A program made the translations under genes and the position numbers. This document shows, one piece after another, positions 24,481 through 35,985 of a stretch of DNA of 64,000 nt. How positions within the stretch are numbered: the first letter of the stretch is position 1; the number at the start of each line of letters is the position of its first letter. The notes beneath the pieces are model-generated. The model saw only the letters and a program-made list of their open reading frames with translations. It did not search any database and had not been told where the DNA came from. Source of the stretch: Sorex araneus (lineage: Eukaryota; Chordata; Mammalia; Eulipotyphla; Soricidae); assembly GCF_027595985.1 (NCBI RefSeq), contig NC_073305.1:29511939-29575938 (forward strand), in the 5' to 3' direction.

Positions 24481-24547
24481 ATTGTTATGGGGTTTTGTTC
24501 CATTTGTCTGCTGAAATTTGGTGTATTTGAGGGCCTGTCCTGTCTTA

Positions 24548-25458
24548 AAGAAGCCCATTCAGTTGTTCTTGTAACCATGGTTTTGAGTCTATGAAGTTCC
24601 TGAGCTGTTTATCTGTGAAACTGTGTGTTGTTCCTCCTGTTATGAGTGAGAGTCTAGCTGGGTAAAGTATTTTTGGTGAGGCATTTATTTCATTGAGTTT
24701 TTCACTATATTCCACCACTGTTTTCAAGCCATGAGGGTTTCATCAGACAAGTCAGCTGTGAATCTTAAGGATGCTCCTTTATAGGTAATTTCTTTCTTTG
24801 ATCTTGCTGCTTTCAGAATTTTGTCTCTATGGTTTTGATCATTTTGATCAGGATGTGTGTTGGGGTATTTTTATTTGGATTTCTTCTAGCTGGTACCCTT
24901 CGGGCCTCTTGAATGTGGTCCCATGTTTTCTTCAGCTCTGGGAACATCGTAGCAATGATGTCTTTGACAGTTTCTTCTTCATCAGGGTTTTCTTCCTGTC
25001 CCTCTGGGACTCCATTAATTCTTATATTACTCCTCTTTGCTTCATCACGATCTTCTCTTGCCATCTGTTCCCGGATTGTCAGTCTCTTTTCCATTTTCTG
25101 TTCTTTTCTGGAGAGTCTCTGGACTTCATCTTTGAGCTCACTGATTCTGTCCTCAGCAGCTGTTACTCAGTCTGCTGCTAAGGCCTTCCACTGAGTTTTT
25201 TAATTTGCCTACCAGGTTTTTCAGGTCTGACATTTCTGTTTGTAATTTTGTTTGCAGTTTCCACATTTATACCTTCAAATCCTCTTGTATTTTATTGTCA
25301 TTGCTTTCCATTGTTTCTTTTAGCTCCCTAAGCATCCTCAGTAGTTCCCTTCTAAATTCCTTGTCAGAGAGGTTATCTAGCACATCATTACTGTTGGGGT
25401 CTTCTGGGCTAGCCTCTTCAATAAATGAGCTTGGTGGGGTTCTGCGTTGCATTACCAT
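24548..25458 (-). pseudogene. L1 ORF1 remnant (RNA-binding chaperone)
   Basis: The broken frame of the L1 ORF1 protein, which in active elements binds L1 RNA as a coiled-coil trimer. Three stretches show it. 25458-25267 encodes an N-terminal segment ending in a heptad-like helix (KEFRRELLRMLRELKE). 25094-24813 encodes the RRM-like domain with the family signature NIRINGVPEG near its start and a FPELKK segment further on. 24727-24545 encodes the C-terminal domain (YPARLSLI then FTDKQLRNF). Frameshifts separate the pieces and no single frame spans the protein. ORF2 follows directly on the same strand, the normal L1 order. Confidence 0.88.
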
Positions 25459-25885
25459 TGTGCCCTATGTGGTTTAGCCCTTCATGGTCACTGTTACTAT
25501 TCTGCTTATGATGCAGTATTATTTGAGGTGGGCTTAATGAGTTATTGGCTAATGTGTTTCTGGTGGTTAAGTTAACCTAGTGAAAGTTCCAACTAAGAGG
25601 GTAACTTACGGTTCTTATGGAATATGGAGGGGAAAGAATAACTTGCGGCCACTAGCACGGCAGTGGCTCCGGGAAGGAGCCCTGACACGTGAATGGGATG
25701 AGCAGAGGGTGCCCGGAACAAGTTCCAGCTTGGGGTGCGAGTGTGGTGTGCTTCAATTCCCATCCCCTGGAAATCCAGGATGAAAACTGGCCGTCCTGGG
25801 GTCTCGTTAGAATCATGGCTCCAGGAAGGAGTCCTCACACAGGCCGATACCTGAATGGGATGAGCCGAATCAGTGAAATAATTTA

Positions 25886-28596
25886 ATTCTCTCTGCTACC
25901 TTGTGGGTCCTGGTTTATAGATGATAGAGCTGAAATCTGAAGAAGGTAAATAAATTACTCAATACTTTCCACTTACAGAAAAAATAGTGTTATTACTAGA
26001 TTATGTCATCTGTCAAGTTTTACTCCTCCTACAGTGCTAATTTACTTCCCAAATTTCAGAAATGTAAAAGCTCACGACATGTTTGAGAAATGTAAAATAT
26101 TACATGTGGTACAATATTCAACAATGAGAATGATGAAAATAATGTAAAAAATATTAATATAATTTATCTGAGAGTCTTTTAATTTAAAGGTAGTGGTTGT
26201 TTGAACACAGACTTTTATTTATTTTGTAGTTTGGTATGTTAGTGCCAGTTATGATTTGAGAAGATAGATCTAGGACTAGATTTTAAAATAATTTAAATTT
26301 GGGAAGAAACAAAGAGAATCCAAGAACAAATAAAATTAAAAAAATAGTGGGAACAAAATAGCTGAGAGAAAGGCAACCATACTTCAATGAACCAAGTTTT
26401 ATGATAGTTTTATGATACAAGTTTTATAATCCTGTGGGATTATAAGAGAGGAGAAAGAGAAAAAGGAGTTAGATATCTGAATCTCTGCAAACTTATAAAT
26501 ATACATAATGATTCATAGGGATGAAAACTGTCTTCAAGGGAAAATAGTTCCTCAAATTGATACCAGGATGACACCGTCGGTAATTGTTTAACTTCCTGCT
26601 CAAAACCATGTGTTTCAGTGTTCAGTGCTTAGGGTCCCAGCTTTCATAGCTCTGAGTTGAATAGCTGCCAAGAAGAGAACACACCTGTTGTGGACTCTCA
26701 AATGTATAATTTTCCAATTACTCCCCCACACAATTACACAAGTCAATATTGAGATATGACAGCATTTTAATGAGGGAATCAGCATGTGACAAAATCAGTT
26801 TAAAGACAGAAGAGGAAATGAAATTTTTTTCATGTGTTACTTGAGAAGAGAAAAGGAAAGTTACTGAATAAAGAAAAACTGCTTGAGTTAGTATAGCTAT
26901 GTGACACACTGAGTTGATTAATATCCCACGGTCCAATAAAACAACTTCTGTGGTTAAAACTCTAACAAACTAAGATGATTTGCATCGCTATCAAGGGAAG
27001 AAAACTCTTTTGCATACTTAGAAGAAAATAATTTGCTTTCACTTTCTAATACTAAGCTCTTGCAGAATTGTAACATTACAGAGCTGTAATATATCTCTTT
27101 CATAAGTAGGAATTAGTGGTAATAGACCCCTTTTTATTGTAGAATTAGATCACCATTTGACAAGAATGACATCACCATAACAGTGGTCTTTTTTGTTTTA
27201 TTCTCAAACTATGAATATTTTTTGATGAGACACATAACTGGTTTGCTTACAGTCATATTTTGTGTGTATGTGTGTGAATTCCCTCTTGTTTTTACTTTGT
27301 CACCTGATTCTGCATAGATAACCATGTTACAAAGCACAAATGCATCCCCCAACTTTCAGTCTTAACCACATAATGAAGGAATGGCAAGAGAGGACAGAGG
27401 AGGGAACCAGAAGCAAGAGATGATGGATTTACAAATTCTCTCACAGCGTCCAAATTTGCCAAATTGAGTGAAATCATACCAAAGGGTTCTTTTCAGTGTT
27501 ACAACAGTTTGCAAGGCTGTATTTTTTTAGTGATTGTATGAAAATAAGATCTGTGAATATAGTAGCTAATCAAACTCTAGTCTATTGAATATGAACATAT
27601 GATTCAGAAACTGTGTTAAAAGATCCTGTGAAAAATGCCCATATTATAAAATGCATTTTAACATTGAAACTGTTTTACCTTAGACTTTTATTGACACAAT
27701 TTTTGTTTTTCTATACAAAGATGCAAGGTATATAATATTTCTTGGAATTTTCCTTTATGCCCTGATCATGTCCTAATCCAAAATATATGTAAATGTCTTT
27801 TTGAATGTGTGCTATCACAGAGATAGATGATACAGATGTTTTTGTTTGCTTTATTTATTAAATATTTCTTACCAAAGAATCATAAGTAGGCAACTTTTAT
27901 TTTTCTTACCAAGAAAAAACATATGAGACAAACATTTGCTGGTTTGTTTTGTTTGTTTATTTAGTTAGAGATCAACTTTTTTATTCAAAAAAATTCTGGA
28001 CATTTTACTGGAAAACCTCAGAGACAAAAGCCACACTACCATTCCTATTGTTCTATGTCTAGTTCCAAACTTTGTACACTTGCACTTTTTTTTTTCCTGT
28101 GCAACATGTGTAGGTTATTTTACTTGGATTGAAGTAACACTCACACACACACACAATCTTATATGAGAACAAATCAAGAAAAAACTATATAAAACCAAAC
28201 TTAATATATAGAATAAAATATTAGTTAAGTCTGAATTCCAACTGGGTGCCATAACAGTTGCAAACAGGGCATAGTCAGTGATCTTGATTAAGGAAGTTCC
28301 TTCTAGTAAGTAAGGATTTCGATGGTTAAGAGCTTCATGATTGCAACTGGGAATATAGTTGTTTACCAGAAAGTTCTTTCTTTTGGCAAATGTTTGGTTG
28401 AACATCACAAATGCTTGTATCTCTTTACCTTTTATGAAACACCTTGCTAAGAGAATCCCCTTTTCTAAACGACACAGCTATGTTTTCAAAGGACACTGCC
28501 CCTTTTGGCAGAGTTTTCTATAACTGGAGATGGTTTCACCTCTTTAAGAAATCTTTATTATATTTCTACTCTGACCCATAAGACTCAATGGTAACT
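25886..28596. other. Unique AT-rich non-coding DNA
   Basis: No gene or clear interspersed repeat in 2.7 kb. A short (CA)n run lies at 28139-28155. Short minus-strand open frames at 26718-26936, 27292-27477 and 28115-28408 show no domain I recognise. Confidence 0.5.
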
Positions 28597-29272
28597 TGTA
28601 TCACTTGTCTTCCCGTTGATCTTCGATTTGCTTGAGTGGACGCTAGTAACTTCTCTGTTTGTCCCTGTCATGTGCTAGTGTAGCCCAATGATATCTGCTC
28701 GCTCCAGGAACAGGAAAAGCCTCAAACAATTCATTCAGGGTTTTGGTGAAGAAGTCTGACCATCTCATTGGTGGGCGGCCACGTGGTCTTTTTTTTTTTT
28801 TTTTTGCTTTTTGGGTCACACCCAGCAATGCACAGGGGTTACTCCTGGCTTTGCACTCAGGAATTACTCCTGGCAGTGCTCAGGGGACCATATGGGATGC
28901 TGGGATTCGAACCTGGGTAGGCCGCATGCAAGGCAAATGCCCTACCCATTATGCTATCGCTCCAGCCCCACGTGGTCTTTTGACATCCCATGGAATCCAA
29001 TCGGTAACAGCCCTAGTCTAGCAGTTGTCTCTGAATCACATTACATGTCTGGCCTATCTGATTTTTGATGTCTTGACAAATGAGACAGCGTCTTGACCGT
29101 TGACAGAGGTCGGAACTTTAGATTCTTTCTCTCACTTGAGTGAGACATGATACTCCCAGCATAGCTCTTTCGATTCCTCTTTGGGATACCTGAATAGCGT
29201 TCTCATTCTGCTTGCATAGGGCTTGGGTCTCTGAGGTGTACGTTAGTGCAGGAAGAACAGTGGAATCGAAAA
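28597..29272 (-). mobile_element. 5'-truncated RTE LINE, split by a SINE
   Basis: Reverse complement of the RTE 3' region, about 495 bases of RTE. The minus-strand frame reads the C-terminal RTE signature [11 protein letters not shown] followed by [12 protein letters not shown], and the 3' end ('acttgtcttcccgttgatct') matches the other copies. Upstream parts match 54.23-54.55 kb in reverse ('ctcacttgagtgagacatga', 'gatacctgaatagcgttctc'). The left half is separated from the right by a SINE at 28791-28968. Confidence 0.9.
28791..28968 (-). mobile_element. A-tailed SINE (SOR-like) inside an RTE fragment
   Basis: A reverse full-length copy with a long T-tract. 'cacgtggtctttt' occurs on both sides as its target duplication. 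The body has 'gaccatatgggatgctggga', and the head ends 'gctatcgctccagccc'. Confidence 0.96.
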
Positions 29273-29397
29273 GATACTAACTTGAATATAAGATAATACT
29301 TTATTTAATGTCTGAAATTATTTTCTCAAGAAATGTCACTTCCATCCATCCTCCAGTACCTATAAGGCAGCATTCTCTTTCCCAAGTTACAGAGTTT

Positions 29398-29525
29398 GGG
29401 GGCAGAGAGATAGTATAGTTAGTAAGGTATTTATTTTACACATGGCTCACTTTCATTTAATCTCCATCACCCTTATGGTTCCCCAAGTACCATCAAGAGT
29501 GATCTTGGAGCCAGGAATGAACCCC
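29398..29525 (+). mobile_element. Old diverged tRNA-derived SINE
   Basis: 'gggggcagagagatagtata' resembles the head, and 'agagtgatcttggagccagg' the end of the body. Highly diverged. Confidence 0.5.
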
Positions 29526-29714
29526 GAGAATTTTCAAATGTTTCCCGAAAAACAACACAAATTTAAATTATAAGAACATCAAACAAACCCCAAACAAAGC
29601 AGCAACATCAAAGTTGTAGAGAAAAATTGTACTTTATTTCATAAATGATGACATTATTCATTATATGTCTTTTTCTGCTCTATGACTGCATGTTTGTAAG
29701 CTCCCCTCCCCAGC

Positions 29715-30060
29715 CCACTACCACCAATATCCCACCAAACTGTGTGGAAGCACTAATCCCTGTTGTGATGTTACTGGGAAGTTGGACCTTTGGGTGGCAA
29801 TTAGATTTGGATAGTGTCAAGAGGGTCCAGCTCCTATGGCAGGTTCAACATCCTAAGAAGGAAGAGGAGCTTAGAATATATTCTGTTTCACATTCTTCTC
29901 TAAGGAAATTATAAATAAAAATCAGAAAGCAGGTTCTCAGTTTGATCCAACCATACTGTGCTCTGCGTTGGAACTTCTTATGCCCAAAATGTTGAAGAAT
30001 ACATTTCTGTCCCTCAAGCCACCCCGTGTATAGTAGTTCACAGTGTTCAAGAAGCTTCTC
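29715..30060 (+). mobile_element. Ancient MaLR (MLT1/MST-type) LTR
   Basis: Diverged but ordered matches to the mammalian ERVL-MaLR LTR: 'tgtgatgttactgggaagtt' with 'acctttgggtggcaattaga' (the conserved 'ggaggtggggcctttgggaggtgat' zone), then 'gtcaagagggtccagctcct', and late 'caagccaccccgtgtatagt' (the 'agccaccaagtctgtggt' zone). The 89-codon open frame across it is chance. Confidence 0.7.
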
Positions 30061-30194
30061 CTGATGTATTCTTCAGAGCTCCACCAGTGAGAAGTCACGT
30101 GTTTCTGCTTTTCTTGTTCTAGGTTCTGAATCTATGTGAAAGCACTCTTCAATAATATACGATAGCACAGTCATTTGTCTCATGTTCTTTTTGA

Positions 30195-30371
30195 AAATCG
30201 ATTTTGTTCTATTTGTGGGTGGGGGGAGCCCACATCCAGCAGTGCTCAGTGATTATTCCTGGTTCAGTGCTCAGGGATCACTCCTGGCAGTGGACCATAT
30301 GTGGTGGTGCTGGTAATCAAATCCAGGTGCAAGGCAAGTGCCTTCCCCACTATACTATTGCTCTAGCTTGC
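30195..30371 (-). mobile_element. Diverged A-tailed SINE
   Basis: A reverse copy: 'gtgctcagtgattattcctg', 'caggtgcaaggcaagtgcct', and a terminus 'ctattgctctagct'. Confidence 0.8.
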
Positions 30372-30764
30372 TTTTGAGAATAATTTTTATCCCTCAATAT
30401 TAATGTTTCTTGCATTGGTTTTGAATTTTCAAATGTTTACTTGATTTCCTTCAGATTTACTTCCCCAAAAGTAAGTTTTGAGAGAGAATAAAAGTGAAAT
30501 TTGGGTTTCTTAAAAGTGTAAATATATACTTTTCCCCCTTTTGGAACTAGCTCAGTTTCCAAATTAAAGGTAACACTGTTACTATTTTAGATATTCCAAG
30601 AGGTAAATTCATGTAAATTTTGAAACATAATAGTCCTCCTTATAGTAAGTAAATTAGATCATGTAAGATTGCCAAATTTCCATTATAAATGCTCTGGCCT
30701 ATATTAAAGTGAAATTTCACTTGGCATATAGTCTAATATTTTTCACATAGAGGAATCAATTTTT

Positions 30765-30862
30765 TGTTTTGACTTGGGGTTCATACAGCTGTGCTCATAG
30801 TTTACTCCTGGTTCTTTTCCCTTAAGGGTCACTTCTGTCAGTCCTCAGGCCCTGCTGGACTA
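30765..30862 (-). mobile_element. Old SINE fragment
   Basis: 'ggggttcatacagctgtgct' and 'ttactcctggttcttttccc' match the tail-side half of a reverse SINE. The head is absent. Confidence 0.5.
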
Positions 30863-32194
30863 TCTAGTCTAGGCTGAAATTTTGTTTTTTGTTTGTTTGT
30901 TCTTGTCTTAAAATGTGCAGAACTAAAAGGAAACCACTTATAATTCTTATTATCCTCTAAACTGTTTAAAGATTTAATAATAAATATTTCTTCCTGAAAT
31001 GAATCAGATATTTTGTGAAATATTAACTCTGGTTGTAATATTTGTTTTTGGTTTTGGTCAGGGATCAAGTAAGAGTACTAGATAATGATTACTACTAAGA
31101 AAATTTGGAATTTCTTTGTAGCTTTAAAAGACTCACCTATAAAGCTTTTAATTTGGTTCAAAAAGATCTTCACAGAGAAATGATAATAGAGAAATCTGGA
31201 AACCATGTCATGTGGAGATTCCAGAATCGGGTAATAGGTGTTAGTTCTACCTAAAAAAAAAACCAGAAAGACATAACAGTGAAGAGGAATCCATCCATAA
31301 TTATTTAGATATTAAAATCTAAGTTCCTGGTAAAGAATTATGAGGGACACATTCTGTTTCAGTTAGATGAGAAAATTCTAACTTTTTAAACTACTTGTCA
31401 GAAACTGAAGAGTTTGAAAACAACCTCTAATCTAACCCAAAGTTTATTTTTGAAAATCAATTTTTATTGGAATAAAAGAACATTAGCATACATATTGCAT
31501 ATGGCTGAATTCTTGATTAAAAAAAAACAGAACCTATCATCCACAATACAAATTATTTACTCTCATACTAAACAGAAAATATTTGCCAATTTACTCTAAA
31601 GAAAGAGATTTTAGATAGACTAACACTATTAGTGAAAAAGTATAGATATCAATTTAATGAAACTTCAGACAAAATTGGAAGGACTTAATGTTTTACATAG
31701 ATATATCAGCAGTTCATCCTTCTCTGTATAGATTTTGGTTAGAATGAGGGTAGTTAGCTCTAAATAGCCCATGTTCCAGAGAATTACTTGATCCTCTGCA
31801 ATTTGGAAGTATTTAGTCACTATAATACGTACAATAGTCAATGTTAAGTCATAAAAGGCAGAGATCAGAAACTAAAGAACAAAAATTCAAGTTCAATTTC
31901 TAAATGAGATCACACAAGAAAATTTGAAATCACTATCATAAAAGTCTTAATGATGGACTTTGACTAAAGAAATACGTAGCATGCCTTTAATCAAGATTCA
32001 GTTCAACTCTGGGAGACAAAATATAGAGTGACTAAAATCTTATTTCTCTCAAACATTAACATCGATGTGATGCAAATTGTTCCCATGCTGCCATGCAAGA
32101 TGATCAATGATCATGAGAGACCGAACTTGCAGACAAATTGCTTTACTTTCCTCAATGTTTAGCCACCACCTTCAAATTCAGACAGCCAATTAAA
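30863..32194. other. Unique AT-rich non-coding DNA
   Basis: No gene or recognisable repeat in 1.3 kb. Short open frames are not supported. Confidence 0.5.
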
Positions 32195-32425
32195 CTCAAC
32201 ATGGTTGAGGTTGGGGTTGGGGTTGGGGATAAAGGTTAGGGTTAGCATTGGGGATAGGGTTAGGGTTGGGGTTGTGGTTGGGATAGGGTTAGGACTAGGG
32301 TCAGAGTTGGCGATAGGCTTAGGGTTGGTGTTAGGGATGGGGTTGAGGATGGGGTTGGGCAAGGGCAGGGGGAGAAACAGGGCATGGCAGGGCAAGGCAG
32401 GGCAAGCCAAATGGGGCGAGGCAAG
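32195..32425. repeat. Degenerate telomere-like G-rich minisatellite
   Basis: The plus strand has mixed GGGTTA, GGGTTG and GGGATA hexamers with several exact TTAGGG units (about 32236-32340). It then grades into a GGGCAAGGCA-type repeat (about 32357-32425). The Gly/Leu/Val- and Pro/Asn/Thr-rich open frames on both strands are translations of this repeat. Confidence 0.85.
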
Positions 32426-32487
32426 GCAAAAACTAAAATAAACAAAAAGATTAAAAGAATTGAAAAACAATAAAAATCTAAAATATT

Positions 32488-32663
32488 GGGGCTGGAGCGA
32501 TAGCACAGCGGGTAGGGCGTTTGCCTTGCACGTGGCTGACCCAGGTTCTAATCCCAGCATCCCATATGGTCCCCTGAGCACCGCCAGGGGAAATTCCTGA
32601 GTGAAGAGCCAGGAGTAACCCCTGTGCATCGCCGCCGGGCGGTGACCCAAAAAGAAAAAAAAC
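32488..32663 (+). mobile_element. A-tailed SINE (SOR-like), full length
   Basis: Starts 'ggggctggagcgatagcaca' (A box inside), has the B-box region 'gacccaggttctaatcccag', the body 'catatggtcccctgagcacc', and ends in an A-rich tail. The duplication 'atctaaaatatt' flanks it. The 3' part has an unusual 'catcgccgccgggcggtgac'. Confidence 0.96.
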
Positions 32664-32965
32664 ATCTAAAATATTAAGATTATAAAATTTTTTTTAATTG
32701 TTTTTTAAAATTTGTCAATTTAAAAAAATTTCTAAACATTTTAATTTAATTTATTTTACGTGATTTTTGCATTTATGTGTCATAAAAATTCAAATTTTTA
32801 AGTTTTTAAAATTTTTTAATTATTAAAAAAAATTAATATTATTTTAATCTTAATTTTTTAATTAATTTATTTTTAACTAGTGAGGCACCGAAAGGTCATC
32901 ATGTTTGGTCCATTATCTGCTTTCAGCACACATCTCCCATCCCGACTGATTCCTCCAGCCATCAT
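32664..32965. repeat. AT-only low-complexity island with an L1 3' UTR scrap
   Basis: 32675-32877 is almost entirely A/T with TTTAAAAATT motifs. 32880-32965 ('ggtcatcatgtttggtccat', 'cccgactgattcctccagcc') is a reverse scrap of the L1 3' UTR type seen at 20.9 and 40.5 kb. Confidence 0.75.
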
Positions 32966-33985
32966 TTTTTTTTTAATTTTTTTATTAGTTTATTTTTAAT
33001 TAGAGAGTCATCATGAGGGTACAGTTACAGATCCATACATCTTTGTGCTCATGTTTCCCCCATACAAAGTTCGAGAACCCATTCCTTCACCAGTGCCCAT
33101 TCTCCACCACCAGTAAACCAAACATCCCATCCCTCCCCCCCTCCCCAGTCCCGTCTCCCCCCACCCCACCCTGCCACTATGGCAGGGAATTCCCTTTTGT
33201 TCTCTCTCTCTGATTAGGTGTTGTGGTTTGCAATAAAGGTGTTGAGTGGCCATTCTGTTCAGTCTCTAGTCTGTATTCGGCCCGCATCACCCTTCCCCCA
33301 CATGACCTCCAACCACATTTTACTTGGTGGTCCCTTCCCTGAGTTACCCAGAATGAGAGACCAGCCTCCAAGCCATGGAGACAATCTCCTGGTACTTATT
33401 TCTACTATTCTTGGGCGTTAGTCTTATAGTCCATTATTCTATATTCCACAGATGAGTGCAATCTTTCTATGTCTGTCTCTCTCTTTCTGACTCATTTCAC
33501 TTAGCATGATACTTTCCATGTTGATCCACTTATATGCAAACGTCATGACCTCATTTTTTCTAACAGCAAGGTATTCCCTTTTGTTCTCTCTCTCTAATTA
33601 GGTGTTGTGGTTTGCAATAAAGGTTTTGAGTGGCCATTGTGTTCAGTCTCTAGTCTACATTCAGCACGCATCATCCTTCCCCCTCGTGGCCTCCAACCAC
33701 ATTTTACTTGGTGTTCCCTTCTCTATCTGAGCTGCCCTCTCCCCAAAATGTGAGGCCAGCTTTCAAGCCATGGAGTCAACCTCCTGGTAATTATTTCTAC
33801 TTTTCTTGGGTGTTAGTCTCCTACTCTGTTATTTCTATATTCCATAGATGAGTGCAATCTTTCAATGTCTGTCTCTCTCTTTCTGACTCATTTCACTTAG
33901 CATGATACTTTCCATCCTGATCCACTTACATGCAAAGTTCATGACCTCATTTTTTCTAACAGCTGCATAGTATTCCATTGTATAG
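32966..33985 (-). mobile_element. L1 3' end with an internal tandem duplication
   Basis: A reverse L1 3' UTR and the extreme ORF2 end ('gactcatttcacttagcatg', 'ctaacagctgcatagtattc'). A block of about 385-396 bases is present twice in tandem (33189-33572 and 33573-33967). The 3' UTR sequence ('ggttgtggtttgcaataaag'-like) differs from that of the L1s at 20.6 and 40.3 kb, so this is another subfamily. Confidence 0.88.
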
Positions 33986-34247
33986 ATGGAATAAACTAAT
34001 TTTAGTTCTTATTTTTAATTAAAAAAATTTAAAAAATAAATTTTTTAGAATAATTTTTTTAAATTTAAATTTTTTAAAAAAGAAAAAAATTAAAATTTCA
34101 AATTATTTAAAACATTTTAAAAATTAAAAATTAAAAATATTTCAGAATTTCAAAAATGTAAAAATAATAAAAAGAATCAAAAATAATAAAAATTCTCAAA
34201 ATTATAAAATTATAAAAATAAAGACATTTGTAACATTTAAAAAAAAC
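33986..34247. repeat. AT-only low-complexity island
   Basis: About 260 bases of A/T with TTTAAAAA, AATAAAAA and AATTAAAA motifs, sitting between two oppositely oriented L1 pieces. Confidence 0.85.
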
Positions 34248-35500
34248 AGATATGGGACTATCTCAAACTAAGAAGCTTCCAGATCTCAAAAGAAACAGTG
34301 ACCAAAATATAAAGACAATCTACAGAATGGGAAAGGATATTTATACAGTACCCATTCAATAAAGGGTTGATATCAAGGATATACAATTCACTGGTTGAAC
34401 TCCACAAGAAGAAAACTGCCGACATGATCAAAAAATGGGGTGATGAAATGAACAGAAACTTTTCCAAAGAAGAAATCCGAATGGCTGTGAGGCACATGAG
34501 AAAATGCTCTACATCACTAATCATCAGGGAGATGCAGATCAAAACAACAATAAGATATCATCTCACACCACAGAGACTGGCCCACAACCGAAAAAACAAA
34601 AGCAACCGGTGTTGGCGAGGATGTGAGGGGAAAGGGACTCTCCTTCACTGCTGGTGGGAATGCCAACTGATTCAGACCTTTTGGAAAACAACATGAACGA
34701 TTCTCAAAAAAATAGAAACTGAGCTTCCATTTGACACAGCAGTACCACTTCTGCGAATATATCCTGGACAGGCAAAAAAGGTATAGTAGAAATGACATCT
34801 GCATTTCTACGTTTATTGCATCACTGTTTACAATAACTACAATCTGGAAAAAAAACAGAGTGCCCCAAAACAGATGATTGGTTAGAGAAACACTGGTACA
34901 TCTACACAATGGAATACTATGCAGCTGTCAGAAAAGATGAAGTCATCAGATTTGCATATAAGTGGATCAACATGGAAAGTATCATGTTGAATGAAATGAG
35001 TCAGAAAGAAAGAGGCAGACATAGAAAGATTGCACTCATGTGGAATACAAAGTAGCAGATAGGTACAAGCTTGCAATGATGCAATTTCTGGCAGAAATTT
35101 CTCTGGACTTAGTTACTAAAATACTAAAATACAGAAATCCAAAACCATGCGGCCGCTAGTGCGGCCACTCGATCTCATATCTCTTCATTCTCAGCAATGG
35201 AAAACAAATTATCAAATACGTCCTTTTCAGCAGGTCCGACTTGGGGGGAGAGACTCCAAACAATAATAGTGAGTTTTTTATTGAAATATTGAATGAAATC
35301 AAATTAAAATGAAAGTAAAGTGATATTTATCAGTTACACAGATGGGGTGGGGGGCTGGGGAAGTGAGGGGTTGGAGGAGGTATACTGTGATTCTTGGTGG
35401 TGGAATATGTGCACTGGTGAAGGGATGGGTGTTCGAGCATTGTATAACTGAGACTTAAACCTGAAAGCTTTGTAACTTTCCACATGGTGATTCAATAAAA
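34248..35500 (+). mobile_element. 5'-truncated L1: ORF2 C-terminus and palindrome-bearing 3' UTR
   Basis: 34260-35055 encodes the degraded ORF2 C-terminal region: 34367-34696 carries [19 protein letters not shown], a well-conserved L1 segment, then [16 protein letters not shown]. It continues to 'tggaatactatgcagctgtc' and the end near 35055. The 3' UTR (35056-35480) includes the GC-rich inverted repeat at 35149-35168, 'gtccttttcagcaggtccga' and 'ggtggtggaatatgtgcact', ending at 'gtgattcaataaaaa'. This 3' UTR matches the composite elements at 16.1, 38.7 and 44.0 kb better than the other L1s here. Confidence 0.92.
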
Positions 35501-35795
35501 AAAAAATTAAAAAATATTTTTAAAAAGTAAAATAACTTAAAAATGTAAAATATTATATTATAATAAAATTTTAAATTTAAAAAGTAAAAAGAATATTTAA
35601 AACAATTTTTAAAAATAAAACATTTAAAAATAATACAATTTAAAGAATAATGGTCATAAAATTTAAAAACAACAAACATTTTTAAAAAGTATAACAAAAC
35701 GTAAAAATGTTTTATTTTTAAATTTTTTTAAAAAATAAGAATAATTAAAAAGATTCAAATAATTTTTAAAAATTTTAAAATTGAAAAATTTCACT
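35501..35795. repeat. AT-only low-complexity island after an L1 tail
   Basis: Nearly 300 bases of A/T-rich TAAAAATT-like sequence directly continuing the L1 A-tail. Open frames here are rich in Phe, Tyr, Lys and Asn because of composition. Confidence 0.85.
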
Positions 35796-35985
35796 GCAGC
35801 ACTGTAGCACTGTCATCTCGTTTATCGATTTGCTCAAGCAAGCACCATTACGTCTTCATTGTGAGACTTGTTACTGTTTTTGGCTTATCGAATACTCCAC
35901 GGGTAGCTTGCCAGGCTCTGCCATGCGGGCGAAATACTCTCAGTAGCTTGCCAGGCTCTCTGAGAGGGACTGAAGAATCAAACCC
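35796..35985 (-). mobile_element. RTE-tailed SINE, tail and body half (split by an LTR)
   Basis: A reverse copy beginning 'agcactgtagcactgtcatc' and proceeding through 'atcgatttgctcaagcaagc' and 'tagcttgccaggctctgcca' to 'gaatcaaaccc', where a solo LTR begins. The remaining head lies beyond the LTR at 37387-37452. Confidence 0.93.

Larger units (their letters stand above)
20642..25885 (-). mobile_element. Near full-length, decayed L1 retrotransposon
   Basis: About 5.2 kb in reverse. The order on the minus strand is a 5' UTR (about 25885-25470), ORF1 (about 25458-24548), ORF2 (about 24480-21070), a 3' UTR (about 21060-20670) and an A-rich tail at 20642. Both ORFs are broken by stops and frameshifts. 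ORF2 has lost a segment near 21147, where 'agcatgata' joins 'ctattcatttcttctcc'. The L1 copies at 37.6 and 40.3 kb keep about 0.5 kb there. A SINE interrupts the reverse transcriptase region (22143-22292). The 5' UTR has two units about 150 bases apart sharing 'gaatgggatgag'. The element is an immobile fossil. Confidence 0.93.

Noticed and set aside
32488..32560. Functional tRNA gene
   Set aside because: The A and B boxes belong to a SINE head. The SINE body continues past the acceptor position and no cloverleaf closes.
32159..32665. 168-codon minus-strand open frame with Pro/Asn/Thr repeats
   Set aside because: It is the translation of the telomere-like minisatellite and the adjoining SINE.
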